NCBI GenBank assembly: GCA_030533315.1
Contig: JAUNJL010000019.1
Coordinates: 1-38,895 of the forward strand
Reading direction: 5' to 3'
DNA: 38,895 nucleotides
Origin: Eubacteriales bacterium
Lineage (GTDB): Bacteria; Bacillota_A; Clostridia; Lachnospirales; Lachnospiraceae
Part shown: positions 16,965-24,618 of the stretch, one piece after another
Position numbering within the stretch: position 1 is the first letter of the stretch
Layout: each line of letters starts with the position of its first letter
The notes under the pieces: generated by a model
Databases searched by the model: none
Seen by the model: only the letters and a program-made list of their open reading frames with translations
Told to the model about the DNA's origin: nothing
Program-made: the position numbers and the translations under genes

Positions 16965-17409
16965 TCTGGATGAGAGGCAGGAGCTGACTCTTTTGAAGGT
17001 GGAGCATGTAGGCTGCTGGCTGGCCTATTGGGGATTGCTGGCCGCCATTTTTCTGCAGATGGCATTTGGAGGGTTCAGCCTTCGAAGTATCGGGGGAGAA
17101 TGGTGCGTGTTTATGTGCCTTTCTCTGTATCTGGCGGCGGCCTGTATCAAAAACGGAATCTGGGACAGAAAACTAAAGCCCAACTTTCGGACAAACCTTG
17201 TGGTCAGCGGTATTGCGGCGGCCGTGACGGGGCTCCTATACTTTGTGATTTCCTACAGGAATTTTCATAATCTGATCGGCTCCATCGCCACAGGCATCTT
17301 TATGTTTTTGCTGGTGGGCGTCGCCTGTGTCACTCTGCTCACGGGACTTTCCAAGGTATACAAAAAAAGGCTGCAAAGGATGGAAGAGTCCCAGGAGGAT
17401 GACTGCTGA
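16942..17409 (+). CDS. Four-helix membrane protein (DUF6773-like)
   Basis: I read this 155-residue protein as a small integral membrane protein. It has a charged start with LDERQELTLLKVE, and hydrophobic segments at about 27-48, 55-71, 86-105 and 112-132, followed by a charged tail. The arrangement (short XRE regulator then a 'DERQ' membrane protein) is common in Lachnospiraceae, and the family name is my best guess. GGAGGAAACAG precedes ATG 16942 (ATG 16945 is also possible). Its stop overlaps the start of the response regulator (TGATG), tying it to the two-component/ABC module. A sensor or accessory role is plausible but not shown. Confidence 0.75.
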   Translation: MMKKMKNNLDERQELTLLKVEHVGCWLAYWGLLAAIFLQMAFGGFSLRSIGGEWCVFMCLSLYLAAACIKNGIWDRKLKPNFRTNLVVSGIAAAVTGLLYFVISYRNFHNLIGSIATGIFMFLLVGVACVTLLTGLSKVYKKRLQRMEESQEDDC

Positions 17410-18104
17410 TGGAAGGACGGGACACCATACTGATCGTGGAGGACGACGCATCCATCAGCGGACTTTTGAAAACGGCGCTGGATAAAGCGGGCTACGAAAC
17501 TCTCCAGGCCTTTTCCGGCACGGAGGCGCAGATGCTTTTGAATATGAAAAAGGAGGAGATTTCTCTGGTGCTGCTGGATCTGATGCTTCCCGGGGTATCG
17601 GGGGAGGCGGTGCTGGAGGAGATACGAAAGCAGGGGAGCCTGCCGGTGATGGTGCTCACGGCCAAAGACGGCCTGGATGACAAGCTGGGACTTTTGAACG
17701 GAGGGGCAGATGATTACATCACGAAGCCCTTTGAGATCAAGGAGGTGCTGGCTCGGATCGGCGTACAGCTGCGCCACGCCAGAAGGGATCAGGAAGGGGC
17801 AAAGACCCTGCTGACTCACAAAAGCATGGAGCTGGACAGGGACGGCTTTGAGGTGCGTATCGGCGGGATGCCCCTTCCAAAGCTCACAAAGCAGGAGTTT
17901 GCCATTTTAGAGCTTTTGCTGAGGCATCCCCGGCAGGTATTTGGAAAAGATGAGATCTTTGAGTATGCCTGGGAGGAGCATTACATGGGCGAGACCAAAA
18001 CTCTGGACGTCCACATCAGCAACATCCGAAAAAAGATCAAGGCCGTCACCAGTGAGGAATACATCGAAACGGTGTGGGGGATCGGCTACCGGCTGCATTC
18101 ATGA
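17409..18104 (+). CDS. OmpR/PhoB-family response regulator
   Basis: This 231-residue two-component regulator has an N-terminal receiver with the acidic pair Glu11/Asp12, phospho-acceptor Asp57 (LVLLDLMLP), Thr85 and Lys106 (TKPFE). Its C-terminal winged-helix DNA-binding domain (about 130-230) has TKQEFAILELLLRHP and the typical VHISNIRKKI recognition helix and VWGIGYRL wing. It is translationally coupled to the membrane protein before it. The presumed partner kinase is encoded at 19962-20876, after the ABC genes. By analogy with bacitracin/lantibiotic modules it would activate the promoter at 18130-18160 in front of the ABC genes. Confidence 0.93.
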   Translation: MEGRDTILIVEDDASISGLLKTALDKAGYETLQAFSGTEAQMLLNMKKEEISLVLLDLMLPGVSGEAVLEEIRKQGSLPVMVLTAKDGLDDKLGLLNGGADDYITKPFEIKEVLARIGVQLRHARRDQEGAKTLLTHKSMELDRDGFEVRIGGMPLPKLTKQEFAILELLLRHPRQVFGKDEIFEYAWEEHYMGETKTLDVHISNIRKKIKAVTSEEYIETVWGIGYRLHS

Positions 18105-18129
18105 GCTTTACCATTTTTTTACCTTTTCT

Positions 18130-18160
18130 TTGCTTTTGATTAGGGAGGGGCTGCTATGAT
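18130..18160 (+). promoter_or_regulatory. Internal promoter before the ABC exporter genes
   Basis: TTGCTT (18130-18135), a 19-nt spacer and TATGAT (18155-18160) with TGC before it (extended -10). The non-optimal spacing suits an activator-dependent promoter, for which the upstream response regulator is the obvious candidate. Confidence 0.45.
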
Positions 18161-18192
18161 AAGGGCAGATCGAAAAAGGAGGAGAAAAGAAA

Positions 18193-19110
18193 ATGAGGGA
18201 GCTGCTGTTGAGCACCAGGGCGCTGACGAAGCAGTATGGCCGCCAAAAGGCGGTGGACCGCGTGGAGCTTCACATTCCAAAGGGCGCCATATACGGTTTT
18301 ATCGGAAGGAACGGGGCGGGCAAAACGACCTGCCTGAGGATGATCGGCGGTCTGGCAAGGCCTACCAGCGGGGAGATCCAGATGTTTGGCCGCAGGGGAA
18401 AGGAATTAAGGCAGATCCGCTCCCGGGTGGGCTGCCTCATCGAGGAGCCGGGATTGTACAAAAACATGAGCGCCCACACAAACCTGAAGATCAAGTGTGA
18501 GCTTTTGGGGATCCGAAAAAAGGGGTACGTGGAAGAGATCCTGGAGACGGTGGGTTTGAAGGATGTGGGGAAGAAAAAGACGAAGCATTTTTCCATGGGG
18601 ATGAGGCAGCGCCTTGGCATCGGCCTGGCCTTGGTGGGAGAGCCGGACCTTCTTCTCCTGGATGAGCCCATCAACGGATTGGATCCCCAGGGGATCGCGG
18701 AGGTGCGGGAAACCATACAGCGGCTTCGGGATGAACGGAACATGACCATCCTGATCTCCAGCCACATTCTGGAGGAATTGTCCAAGATCGCCACAAATTA
18801 CGGGATCATCCATCAGGGCGTCCTTTTGCAGGAGCTGACAGGCGAGGAGCTGATGCGGCGGTGCGGTGAGCGGCTGGAGATCACCCTGGAGGAGCCGAGA
18901 AGGGCGCTTCCGGTGCTGGATCGGATGGGCTTTACCAGCTACCAGGTGACGGATCAGGAGCATATCCACGTCTATGAACGCCTTGAGGAAAGCGCGGCCC
19001 TGAATATGGAGCTGGCAAAGGCGGGGATCCCTGTGAAAGGGATTTCCATCACCAGCGAGGAGCTGGAGCATTATTTTTTGGATCTGACGGGAGGTGACAG
19101 GGGATGCTGA
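18193..19110 (+). CDS. ABC exporter ATP-binding protein (BcrA/lantibiotic-immunity type)
   Basis: This 305-residue ATPase energises the membrane protein encoded next. Walker A GRNGAGKTT is at 38-46, the signature is FSMGMRQRLGIG (about 134-145), Walker B LLLLDEPINGLDP (about 153-165), and the switch His is in SSHILEEL. The C-terminal 80 residues are the short extension usual in BcrA-type ATPases. GGAGGAGA precedes the ATG. It overlaps the permease gene by 7 nt. The setting between a response regulator and a histidine kinase points to antimicrobial-peptide or bacitracin-like resistance, but the substrate is not evident. Confidence 0.92.
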   Translation: MRELLLSTRALTKQYGRQKAVDRVELHIPKGAIYGFIGRNGAGKTTCLRMIGGLARPTSGEIQMFGRRGKELRQIRSRVGCLIEEPGLYKNMSAHTNLKIKCELLGIRKKGYVEEILETVGLKDVGKKKTKHFSMGMRQRLGIGLALVGEPDLLLLDEPINGLDPQGIAEVRETIQRLRDERNMTILISSHILEELSKIATNYGIIHQGVLLQELTGEELMRRCGERLEITLEEPRRALPVLDRMGFTSYQVTDQEHIHVYERLEESAALNMELAKAGIPVKGISITSEELEHYFLDLTGGDRGC

Positions 19111-19961
19111 ATATGATAAGGATGGATCTTTACCGGCTGTTTCGGACGAAAAGCATGTATGTAATCTGGCTGGTGCTGGCGGCAGGTGTGTTTTTTTCCA
19201 CCTATATGTCCACGCTGGATGTGGAATCCATGAAAAAACAGGCCCGGCAGTCAGAGGGGGAGCCGTACATGGCGGCGGAAGGCGAGGGGGCGGGAAACGT
19301 GAATGTGGGTATGACCGTCAGCCTGCCTACCTTGCCGGGAGAGAAGGTTACGGTGGCAGATGAGGTATATGCCAACCTGCAGGCAAAATTTGTGGCCTTG
19401 TTTTTGGTGATCTTTGCCGTGCTGTTTTCCAGCGGGGATATCAGCAGCGGGTATATCAAAAATGTGGGCGGTCAGGTGAGGGATCGGGGAGGTCTGATCC
19501 TTTCCAAGTCGGTGGCCCTCATGGTCTTTACGGGAGTCTCCATGCTGCTGTACCTGGCGATTCAGGCCGCTGCCTGCCGGGTCTTTTTTGGGGATATGCC
19601 TGTGGGGGACGGAAGGGGACTTTTCCGGTACTTCGCTGCTCAGACCCTGCTCCATTGCGGATTGATGCTGATTTGCATGGCGGTTTCCGTGATCATCAAA
19701 AGCGGCGTTCTCAGCATGGTGGCGGCTATCTGCCTGACCATGAATGTGATGATGATTTTTTATGGCTGGGTGGATCTGATCCTCTCAAAGGCGGGGGTGA
19801 AGGATTTCCAAGTGCTTTCTTGCACCGTCACCGGAAGGATGGCCATGATGGCGATGAACCCCACCGACAGGGAATGCCTGCTGGCCCTGGCGTCTGCGGC
19901 AGCCTTTGGCACCGGGGCAGTGGTTCTGTCAGCACTTGTGTTCAGAAAGAGGGATATATAA
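19104..19961 (+). CDS. ABC-2-type membrane protein of the exporter
   Basis: This 285-residue permease has a short cytoplasmic start (MIRMDLYRLFRTKSM), a first transmembrane helix at about 18-36, then an extracytoplasmic loop up to about residue 90, and further helices at about 93-111, 136-156, 180-200, 205-230 and 255-275. It resembles the BcrB/ABC-2 permeases paired with BcrA-type ATPases. GGAGGTGAC precedes the ATG at 19104 inside the end of the ATPase gene. Its stop codon is directly adjacent to the kinase start. The large loop after helix 1 is longer than in minimal BcrB proteins and may contact the peptide ligand. Confidence 0.85.
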   Translation: MLNMIRMDLYRLFRTKSMYVIWLVLAAGVFFSTYMSTLDVESMKKQARQSEGEPYMAAEGEGAGNVNVGMTVSLPTLPGEKVTVADEVYANLQAKFVALFLVIFAVLFSSGDISSGYIKNVGGQVRDRGGLILSKSVALMVFTGVSMLLYLAIQAAACRVFFGDMPVGDGRGLFRYFAAQTLLHCGLMLICMAVSVIIKSGVLSMVAAICLTMNVMMIFYGWVDLILSKAGVKDFQVLSCTVTGRMAMMAMNPTDRECLLALASAAAFGTGAVVLSALVFRKRDI

Positions 19962-20876
19962 ATGAAGCTTCTGGTGATAGGAGTTCTGCTTGGCATCTTC
20001 GCAGTGCAGCAGGCGGCACTTTGGAATTACAGGCGGCAGGTGAAGGACATCTGCCGCCAGCTGGCGTTTTTGATGGAGCAGGAAAGCAATATGAAGATCA
20101 CGTCGGAGATCAATGGGGGAGGCATAGGGGAGCTGACAGAGCTCCTGAATGGATGGGTGGATCGGAGCCGCAGGGAAAAACTGGAGTATCGGAAGAAAGA
20201 GAAAAGGATCGCAGAGACTTATACCAGCCTGTCCCATGATATCCGAACGCCTCTGACTTCCCTGGACGGCTATGTACAGCTTCTAAAGGAAAGCCAGGAC
20301 CAGGAAGAGCAAAAAAAATACTTGGGGATCATGGAGGAGAGGATCCGCAGCCTGAAGGAGCTGCTGGAGGAGCTGTTCACCTTTGCGAAGCTGAAAAACG
20401 AGGATTTTCATTTGGAGTTGTCCTCCTGTGATGTGAATAAAATTTTAAAAAGTATCATCTTTTCCTATTATGACGAGTGGAGCAGCCGGGGGATAGAGCC
20501 GCGGCTTTGTCTGCCGGAAGAGCCGCTTTATATAGAAGGAAATGAGCAGGCGATCCGCCGGACACTTCAAAACATCCTGAAAAACGTTCTGGATCACGGA
20601 AACAATTCCATCTGCATTTTTTTGTTTGCCCAGGGGGAGCATCTTGTCCTGCAGGTGAAAAACCAGGTGGCTCATCCAGAAGAGATCGACGTGGATCAGG
20701 TGTTTGAGCGGTTCTTTAAGGGGGATCCAGCCAGGAGCAAAACCTCCAGCGGACTGGGGCTGTCCATTGCAAGGGAGCTGGTGCAGCGGATGAAAGGAGA
20801 GATCCAGGCCGGCGTGGAGGACGGAAATTTCTGCATAGAGCTCCGTTTTCCCCTGTGTGTTCTCTCTGGCTTGTGA
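19962..20876 (+). CDS. Short sensor histidine kinase
   Basis: This 304-residue membrane kinase has only one obvious transmembrane helix (residues 1-22) and no extracellular sensor domain. The H-box SHDIRTPLTS carries His92. The N-box is QNILKNVLDHG (203-213), the F-box VFERFFKG is at 247-254, and the G2 loop SGLGLSIA is at 263-270. The classical G1 DxGxG motif is replaced by NQVAHPEEID, as is common in this subfamily. The lack of a sensor domain suggests it reads the state of the adjacent ABC exporter. It starts immediately after the permease stop, so it is translationally coupled. It should phosphorylate Asp57 of the response regulator encoded upstream. Confidence 0.9.
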   Translation: MKLLVIGVLLGIFAVQQAALWNYRRQVKDICRQLAFLMEQESNMKITSEINGGGIGELTELLNGWVDRSRREKLEYRKKEKRIAETYTSLSHDIRTPLTSLDGYVQLLKESQDQEEQKKYLGIMEERIRSLKELLEELFTFAKLKNEDFHLELSSCDVNKILKSIIFSYYDEWSSRGIEPRLCLPEEPLYIEGNEQAIRRTLQNILKNVLDHGNNSICIFLFAQGEHLVLQVKNQVAHPEEIDVDQVFERFFKGDPARSKTSSGLGLSIARELVQRMKGEIQAGVEDGNFCIELRFPLCVLSGL

Positions 20877-20903
20877 AAGGCCTTTGGAAGCCTGGATTTT
20901 TTT
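20868..20903 (+). terminator. Weak terminator after the kinase gene
   Basis: GGCTT (20868-20872) pairs with AAGCC (20888-20892) around a loop holding AAAGGCCTTT, and GGA plus T7 (to 20903) follows. The T tract is good but the stem is short. Confidence 0.4.
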
Positions 20904-21001
20904 GAGGGGGGAGCTGCGGCACCGTATTGCGGAAAAAGGAGAAGGATATTATAATAACGTCAGGACGGGAGCGGCAGTACCTGAGAGGTAAAGGAGATTT
21001 T

Positions 21002-21664
21002 ATGGGAAAAAAGATTTATGCGGTAAAAAAAGGAAGGGTACCGGGAATCTTTCTTACATGGAAGGAATGTGAGGAATCGGTGAAGGGCTATCCTGGGGCA
21101 GAATACAAAGGCTTCTCTTCCCGGGAGGAGGGAGAGGCGTATCTATTAGGAGGAGAGACGTCCTCACAGGAGACGGAAGAGGAGCCCATGAGAGGAAAGG
21201 CGGGAAAAGAGCCGCCCAAGATATGGATCCCTTCCCGTGGACTGGTGGCTTATGTGGATGGAAGCTATGATCACTCCCTGAAGAAATATGCCTTTGGGTG
21301 CATCATCCTCACCCCGGCAGGAGAGACCGTGCGTCTGGGGGGCTGCGGAAAGGATCCGGAGGCTCTTGCCATCCGAAACGTGGCGGGGGAGATGCTGGGG
21401 GCGATGCACGCCTTAAGGTGGGCCATGAAGAACGGCTTTCAGTCCCTGCTTCTGAGATATGATTATGAGGGGATCGAAAAATGGGTCACGGGAGCCTGGA
21501 AGGCAAAGAATCTTCTGACGCAGAAATATGCGGATTACATGCGGCGAAATGGCCGGGCCGTGTCCATCTCCTTTGAGAAGGTGCAGGCTCATACGGGAGA
21601 TTATTACAATGAGGAGGCAGATAAGCTGGCAAAGGCGTCTCTGAAGGGGACGCCAGGGTCGTGA
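21002..21664 (+). CDS. rnhA: Ribonuclease HI with N-terminal viroplasmin-like domain
   Basis: This 220-residue cytosolic enzyme cleaves the RNA strand of RNA-DNA hybrids. Residues 1-50 are a viroplasmin/RNase H1 N-terminal hybrid-binding domain (KKIYAVKKGRVPGIFLTW then YKGFSSREEGEAYL). An acidic linker follows. Residues about 77-215 are the RNase H fold with the metal-binding residues in AYVDGSYD, GEMLGAMHAL, LLLRYDYEG and HTGDYYNEEADKLAKAS. I chose the ATG at 21002 (AAAGGAG upstream). An in-frame start at 20927 has no ribosome site and would add a non-family extension. It is a single gene between a kinase operon and an SDR gene. Confidence 0.92.
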   Translation: MGKKIYAVKKGRVPGIFLTWKECEESVKGYPGAEYKGFSSREEGEAYLLGGETSSQETEEEPMRGKAGKEPPKIWIPSRGLVAYVDGSYDHSLKKYAFGCIILTPAGETVRLGGCGKDPEALAIRNVAGEMLGAMHALRWAMKNGFQSLLLRYDYEGIEKWVTGAWKAKNLLTQKYADYMRRNGRAVSISFEKVQAHTGDYYNEEADKLAKASLKGTPGS

Positions 21665-21991
21665 GAGGAAAGTCCTGAAAAAAAGAGTCATCCATCGAAG
21701 CTGCCGTAGGGGGAGGTCGATTTTTAGAATTTTAAGAGTAAAATAAACCAATCTTTGTGCTTCTTGCTTGCTTTTTTGTAGGATGATGGTATAATGTTTC
21801 ATAGAATCCTTTGGTGATGCGGAGATTTTTTGGGGAAAATGCCGAAAATTCACGCATCCGGCGGCAAAAGCGACTCCATGCAGCGCAGCGTTTTCACTGC
21901 TGCGGATCCATAAAAAGGCCATATGGCTCTGGGGTGTGCCCGTGAGTTTGCCTGCCGCACTACATTCACTTCAGACAGGAGGTATATTCCA
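21665..21991. other. Intergenic region with the long leader of the SDR gene
   Basis: After RNase HI there is only a weak ATCGA/TCGAT hairpin followed by T5. The promoter at 21768-21795 leaves about 190 nt of leader before the SDR start. The leader holds a 24-codon frame (21839-21913, from ATGCCG to TAA) and a GCGCAG/CTGCTGCG hairpin. Confidence 0.5.
21768..21795 (+). promoter_or_regulatory. Promoter of the SDR gene
   Basis: TTGCTT (21768-21773), a 16-nt spacer and a consensus TATAAT (21790-21795). Confidence 0.65.
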
Positions 21992-22753
21992 ATGAAACAG
22001 TTGAACGAAAAAGTTGCTATCGTGACCGGTGCCGGTCAGGGCATTGGCAAGGGCATCGCCCGCTGCCTTGCGCAGAGAGGCGTGAAGGTTGTCTGCATCG
22101 GCCGCCGCGCTGAGCCGATCGAGGCGACAGTACAGGAGATCCGTGAGATGGGCGGCGAAGCCTTCAGCATGACCTGCGACGTGGCCGACCGCGCACGTGT
22201 TGCGGAGGTTGTGAAAAAGACGGTGGAGACCTATGGCACGGTGGATATCATGGTCAACAACGCCCAGAGCCTTCCCGGCAGCAAGCCCGTGGAGGAGACA
22301 ACCTACGAGGATATGCACTTTGCCTGGATGAGCGGCACCATCGGCTCGCTGAACTTTATGCAGGAGTGCTTCCCCTACATGAAGGAGCAGGGCGAGGGAC
22401 GCATCATCAACTTTGCTTCTGCGACCGGTATGTTTGGCTACGAGAACCATCTGGCCTATGGCGCCAACAAGGAGAGCGTCCGCGGTGTGACCAAGATCGC
22501 CGGCAAGGAATGGGCCAAGTATGGCATCACCGTCAACTGCATTCTGCCTGGCTCCGAAAGCCCCGCCCAGAAGGTTTGGGCCACCAAGCATCCCGATATG
22601 TATCAGCGCATTTTGGCGCAGCAGCCCATGCGCCGGTTTGGTCAGGCCGAGGAGGATATCGCACCGGTAGTTGCGTTCCTGGCCGGACCGGACAGTGCGT
22701 TCTATACCGCTCAGTGCCTGCTGGTGGACGGCGGGTATTCGGTTGCGCCGTAA
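21992..22753 (+). CDS. Short-chain dehydrogenase/reductase
   Basis: This 253-residue NAD(P)-dependent oxidoreductase is of the classical SDR family. It shows the cofactor loop TGAGQGIGKGIA (about 11-22), the CIGRR region, CDVAD, NNAQ in place of the usual NNAG, the active-site Ser in NFASATG, Tyr-x3-Lys in YGANK, and a C-terminal VDGGYS. The ATG at 21992 has AGGAGGTAT upstream. An upstream in-frame ATG at 21923 lacks a ribosome site. The gene has its own promoter and terminator, so it is monocistronic. The substrate cannot be inferred. Its codon use (many CGC, GGC) differs slightly from its neighbours, which could reflect transfer. Confidence 0.9.
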   Translation: MKQLNEKVAIVTGAGQGIGKGIARCLAQRGVKVVCIGRRAEPIEATVQEIREMGGEAFSMTCDVADRARVAEVVKKTVETYGTVDIMVNNAQSLPGSKPVEETTYEDMHFAWMSGTIGSLNFMQECFPYMKEQGEGRIINFASATGMFGYENHLAYGANKESVRGVTKIAGKEWAKYGITVNCILPGSESPAQKVWATKHPDMYQRILAQQPMRRFGQAEEDIAPVVAFLAGPDSAFYTAQCLLVDGGYSVAP

Positions 22754-22806
22754 GCGCTCAGCTGTCGTGCCCTTGAAGCGTTCCAGTAAAAACAGATAGT
22801 CAAGAG

Positions 22807-22856
22807 AAGCCCTTTCTGATGTAGGATGCCAGAGGTATTGCATCAGGAGGGCTTTT
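22807..22856 (+). terminator. Terminator of the SDR gene
   Basis: AAGCCCT-TT-CTGATG pairs with CATCAG-G-AGGGCTT, and TTTTG follows. It starts 53 nt after the stop codon. Confidence 0.8.
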
Positions 22857-23001
22857 GTTGTGTGAAAATAAGCTCACATGAAAAGCATTGTAAAGTAAAA
22901 AAACAATCACCAAGGGAATGCTCAGAAGGATAAAAAGACGAAAACCGCCAAACGGCGGCATAGATGAGATAATCCAAAACGCCGAAATTTCAGATGAGAC
23001 A

Positions 23002-23039
23002 AAAAAGGCAATCAGAACAAAAGCTCTGATTACCTTTTT
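23002..23039 (-). terminator. Terminator of tRNA-Gly
   Basis: AAAAAGG-C-AATCAGA and TCTGATT-A-CCTTTTT form a near-perfect stem. On the minus strand it ends with CCTTTTTTG, about 55 nt after the tRNA. It would also work on the plus strand. Confidence 0.8.
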
Positions 23040-23094
23040 GATTACTTCTTAATTGTCTGAATCCAGAAACCCTTGGTTTCACTGGGGGTTCAGA

Positions 23095-23165
<71 letters not shown>

Positions 23166-23184
23166 ATCTCCTTTACACTAAGGT

Positions 23185-23213
23185 ATTCTACCACAACTTT
23201 TCCTTTGAGGCAA
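23185..23213 (-). promoter_or_regulatory. Promoter of tRNA-Gly
   Basis: On the minus strand, TTGCCT (23213-23208), a 17-nt spacer and TAGAAT (23190-23185), 20 nt before the tRNA. Confidence 0.7.
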
Positions 23214-23289
23214 GCCCTTTTCTTTGATTATCTCATTTTTTTATTTTTCTTCGTCTCCTTTTTTTCAACCAATATGGTTCATAAAAAAC

Positions 23290-23318
23290 TGGACATCGCC
23301 ATAAAATCCATTTATAGT
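23290..23318 (+). promoter_or_regulatory. Promoter of the Big2-domain protein gene
   Basis: TGGACA (23290-23295), a 17-nt spacer and TATAGT (23313-23318). A leader hairpin follows: CCGTAAA (23362-23368) pairs with TTTACGG (23388-23394), with GGCC/GGCC nested inside. Confidence 0.6.
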
Positions 23319-23430
23319 CACAGATATAACCATATTTTCCCAGGTGCCCTGCTTGTAAAAGCCGTAAATGGCCCCGGCCTTTCTGGTTTTACGGACACTC
23401 CTGAGAAAAGGAAAAAAGGAGGTAAAACAA

Positions 23431-24390
23431 ATGAAACAGAAAAGAACGAAGCTTGTCCGCACATTTTTTCTCGCTCTCCTGCTGACGGCATTGATCCCAT
23501 CGGGAAATATGTTCATCAGTTCTCCTGCGGGTACGGTCCAAGCCGCCGGACTAGCCCGGCCTAAGCTGAATAAGAAGAAAGCTTCCATCCAGCTGAATAA
23601 GACAGTTACCCTGAAGGTGCCTTCCGCCGCCTCCAAGGTAAAGTGGAAGGTGAGCAAGCCCAGCGTTCTGAAGATTCAGAAGCTTAAGGGTGCAAAAAAG
23701 AACACCGCCGTGATCCGGGGCATCAAGAAGGGAAAAGCCACCGTGACCGCACAGATCGGAAAAATAAAACTAAAAGCAACCATCACAGTAAAGCACACGC
23801 ACTCCATCACCATCCCGGCCACCTGCACCGAGCCCGCCAAGTGTTCCTGCGGCGCCACCTTTGGAACGGCCCTGGGACACAACATGGGAGAGGCCACCTG
23901 CCAGAAGCCGTCCACCTGCGCCCGCTGCGGAGTGACAAGCGGAACCATCAGTGAACACAAATTTGACAATACCACGGATCACTGTGTTTGGTGCAACGAG
24001 CTGAACCTGAAGAAGTTTGTTTACTTTGCGCTGACCCACACCTCCACCTCCTCCGATGCAGCCTACGATGTTCATTGGATCGGTATGGCGGCCGCAAATG
24101 TGGGAAGCTCCAGTTTGACGGTGTTAGGAGGAGCTGAGACGGCCTCCCTGTGCCCCACCGCCGGCGCTGCGCCGCTGCCTGTGTATCTTACCAATTCCAG
24201 CAACAAGGTACTGGATGACTACACCCTGCTTCCGAACTATCGGGGAGCCATGTTCTGGGATACCCTGACCACCAACTCCCGCTTCACCTTCTCTCCCACC
24301 GGAACGGTCACCTTCAGAGCAAGGTACGGAGAGACCCTCTATCGCATCACGGTGAAATCAGACGGCAAGTATGATTTTGTACGGGCATAG
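23431..24390 (+). CDS. Secreted protein with Big2 (Ig-like) domain and Cys-rich repeats
   Basis: This 319-residue protein is exported. A basic start and hydrophobic core (residues 9-24) end near VQAAG (about 40). Residues about 45-125 are a bacterial Ig-like Big2 domain (LNKKKASIQLNKTVTLKV, then IRGIKKGKATVTAQIG). Residues about 127-195 hold repeated Cys motifs: TCTEPAKCSCG, TCQKPSTCARCG and HCVWCNE, each followed by a G-H or E-H segment, which look like small zinc-ribbon-like modules. The C-terminal 120 residues (from FVYFALTHTS) match nothing I recognise. I used the ATG at 23431 with AAGGAGG upstream. There is no sortase motif or lipobox, so it is probably released or held by the Ig-like domain. 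Confidence 0.82.
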   Translation: MKQKRTKLVRTFFLALLLTALIPSGNMFISSPAGTVQAAGLARPKLNKKKASIQLNKTVTLKVPSAASKVKWKVSKPSVLKIQKLKGAKKNTAVIRGIKKGKATVTAQIGKIKLKATITVKHTHSITIPATCTEPAKCSCGATFGTALGHNMGEATCQKPSTCARCGVTSGTISEHKFDNTTDHCVWCNELNLKKFVYFALTHTSTSSDAAYDVHWIGMAAANVGSSSLTVLGGAETASLCPTAGAAPLPVYLTNSSNKVLDDYTLLPNYRGAMFWDTLTTNSRFTFSPTGTVTFRARYGETLYRITVKSDGKYDFVRA

Positions 24391-24407
24391 ATTCCAGTGA
24401 TTTCCAC

Positions 24408-24445
24408 AAAGAGCCATTGCCGAAAGCCCGGCAATGGCTCTTTTT
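24408..24445 (+). terminator. Terminator of the Big2-domain protein gene
   Basis: A perfect 15-bp stem, AAAGAGCCATTGCCG with CGGCAATGGCTCTTT, has a 6-nt loop followed by TT. Confidence 0.95.
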
Positions 24446-24555
24446 CCGCGGCTTCCCAGGCTCGCCGAAAGCCTGCTCTGTCCTCTCCCAGGAGCCCTTC
24501 CGAGCCTGGCCATACAGAAAGGACAGGCCGGAGGCCGGATCGCCAAAAAAATTTA

Positions 24556-24583
24556 TTGACAAGGCGCTTTAACGTGATAAAAT
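24556..24583 (+). promoter_or_regulatory. Promoter of proC
   Basis: TTGACA (24556-24561), a 16-nt spacer and TAAAAT (24578-24583). The start codon is 36 nt downstream. Confidence 0.75.
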
Positions 24584-24618
24584 AGAAAAGATATCAGCGG
24601 CAAAAGGAGGATGTTCTT

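Larger units (their letters stand above)
22754..23094. other. Intergenic region between SDR gene and tRNA-Gly
   Basis: It holds the SDR terminator (22807-22856) and the tRNA-Gly terminator (23002-23039). A minus-strand frame open from 23048 to 22800 encodes a hydrophobic sequence (ATG at 22961) but has no ribosome site. Confidence 0.5.
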
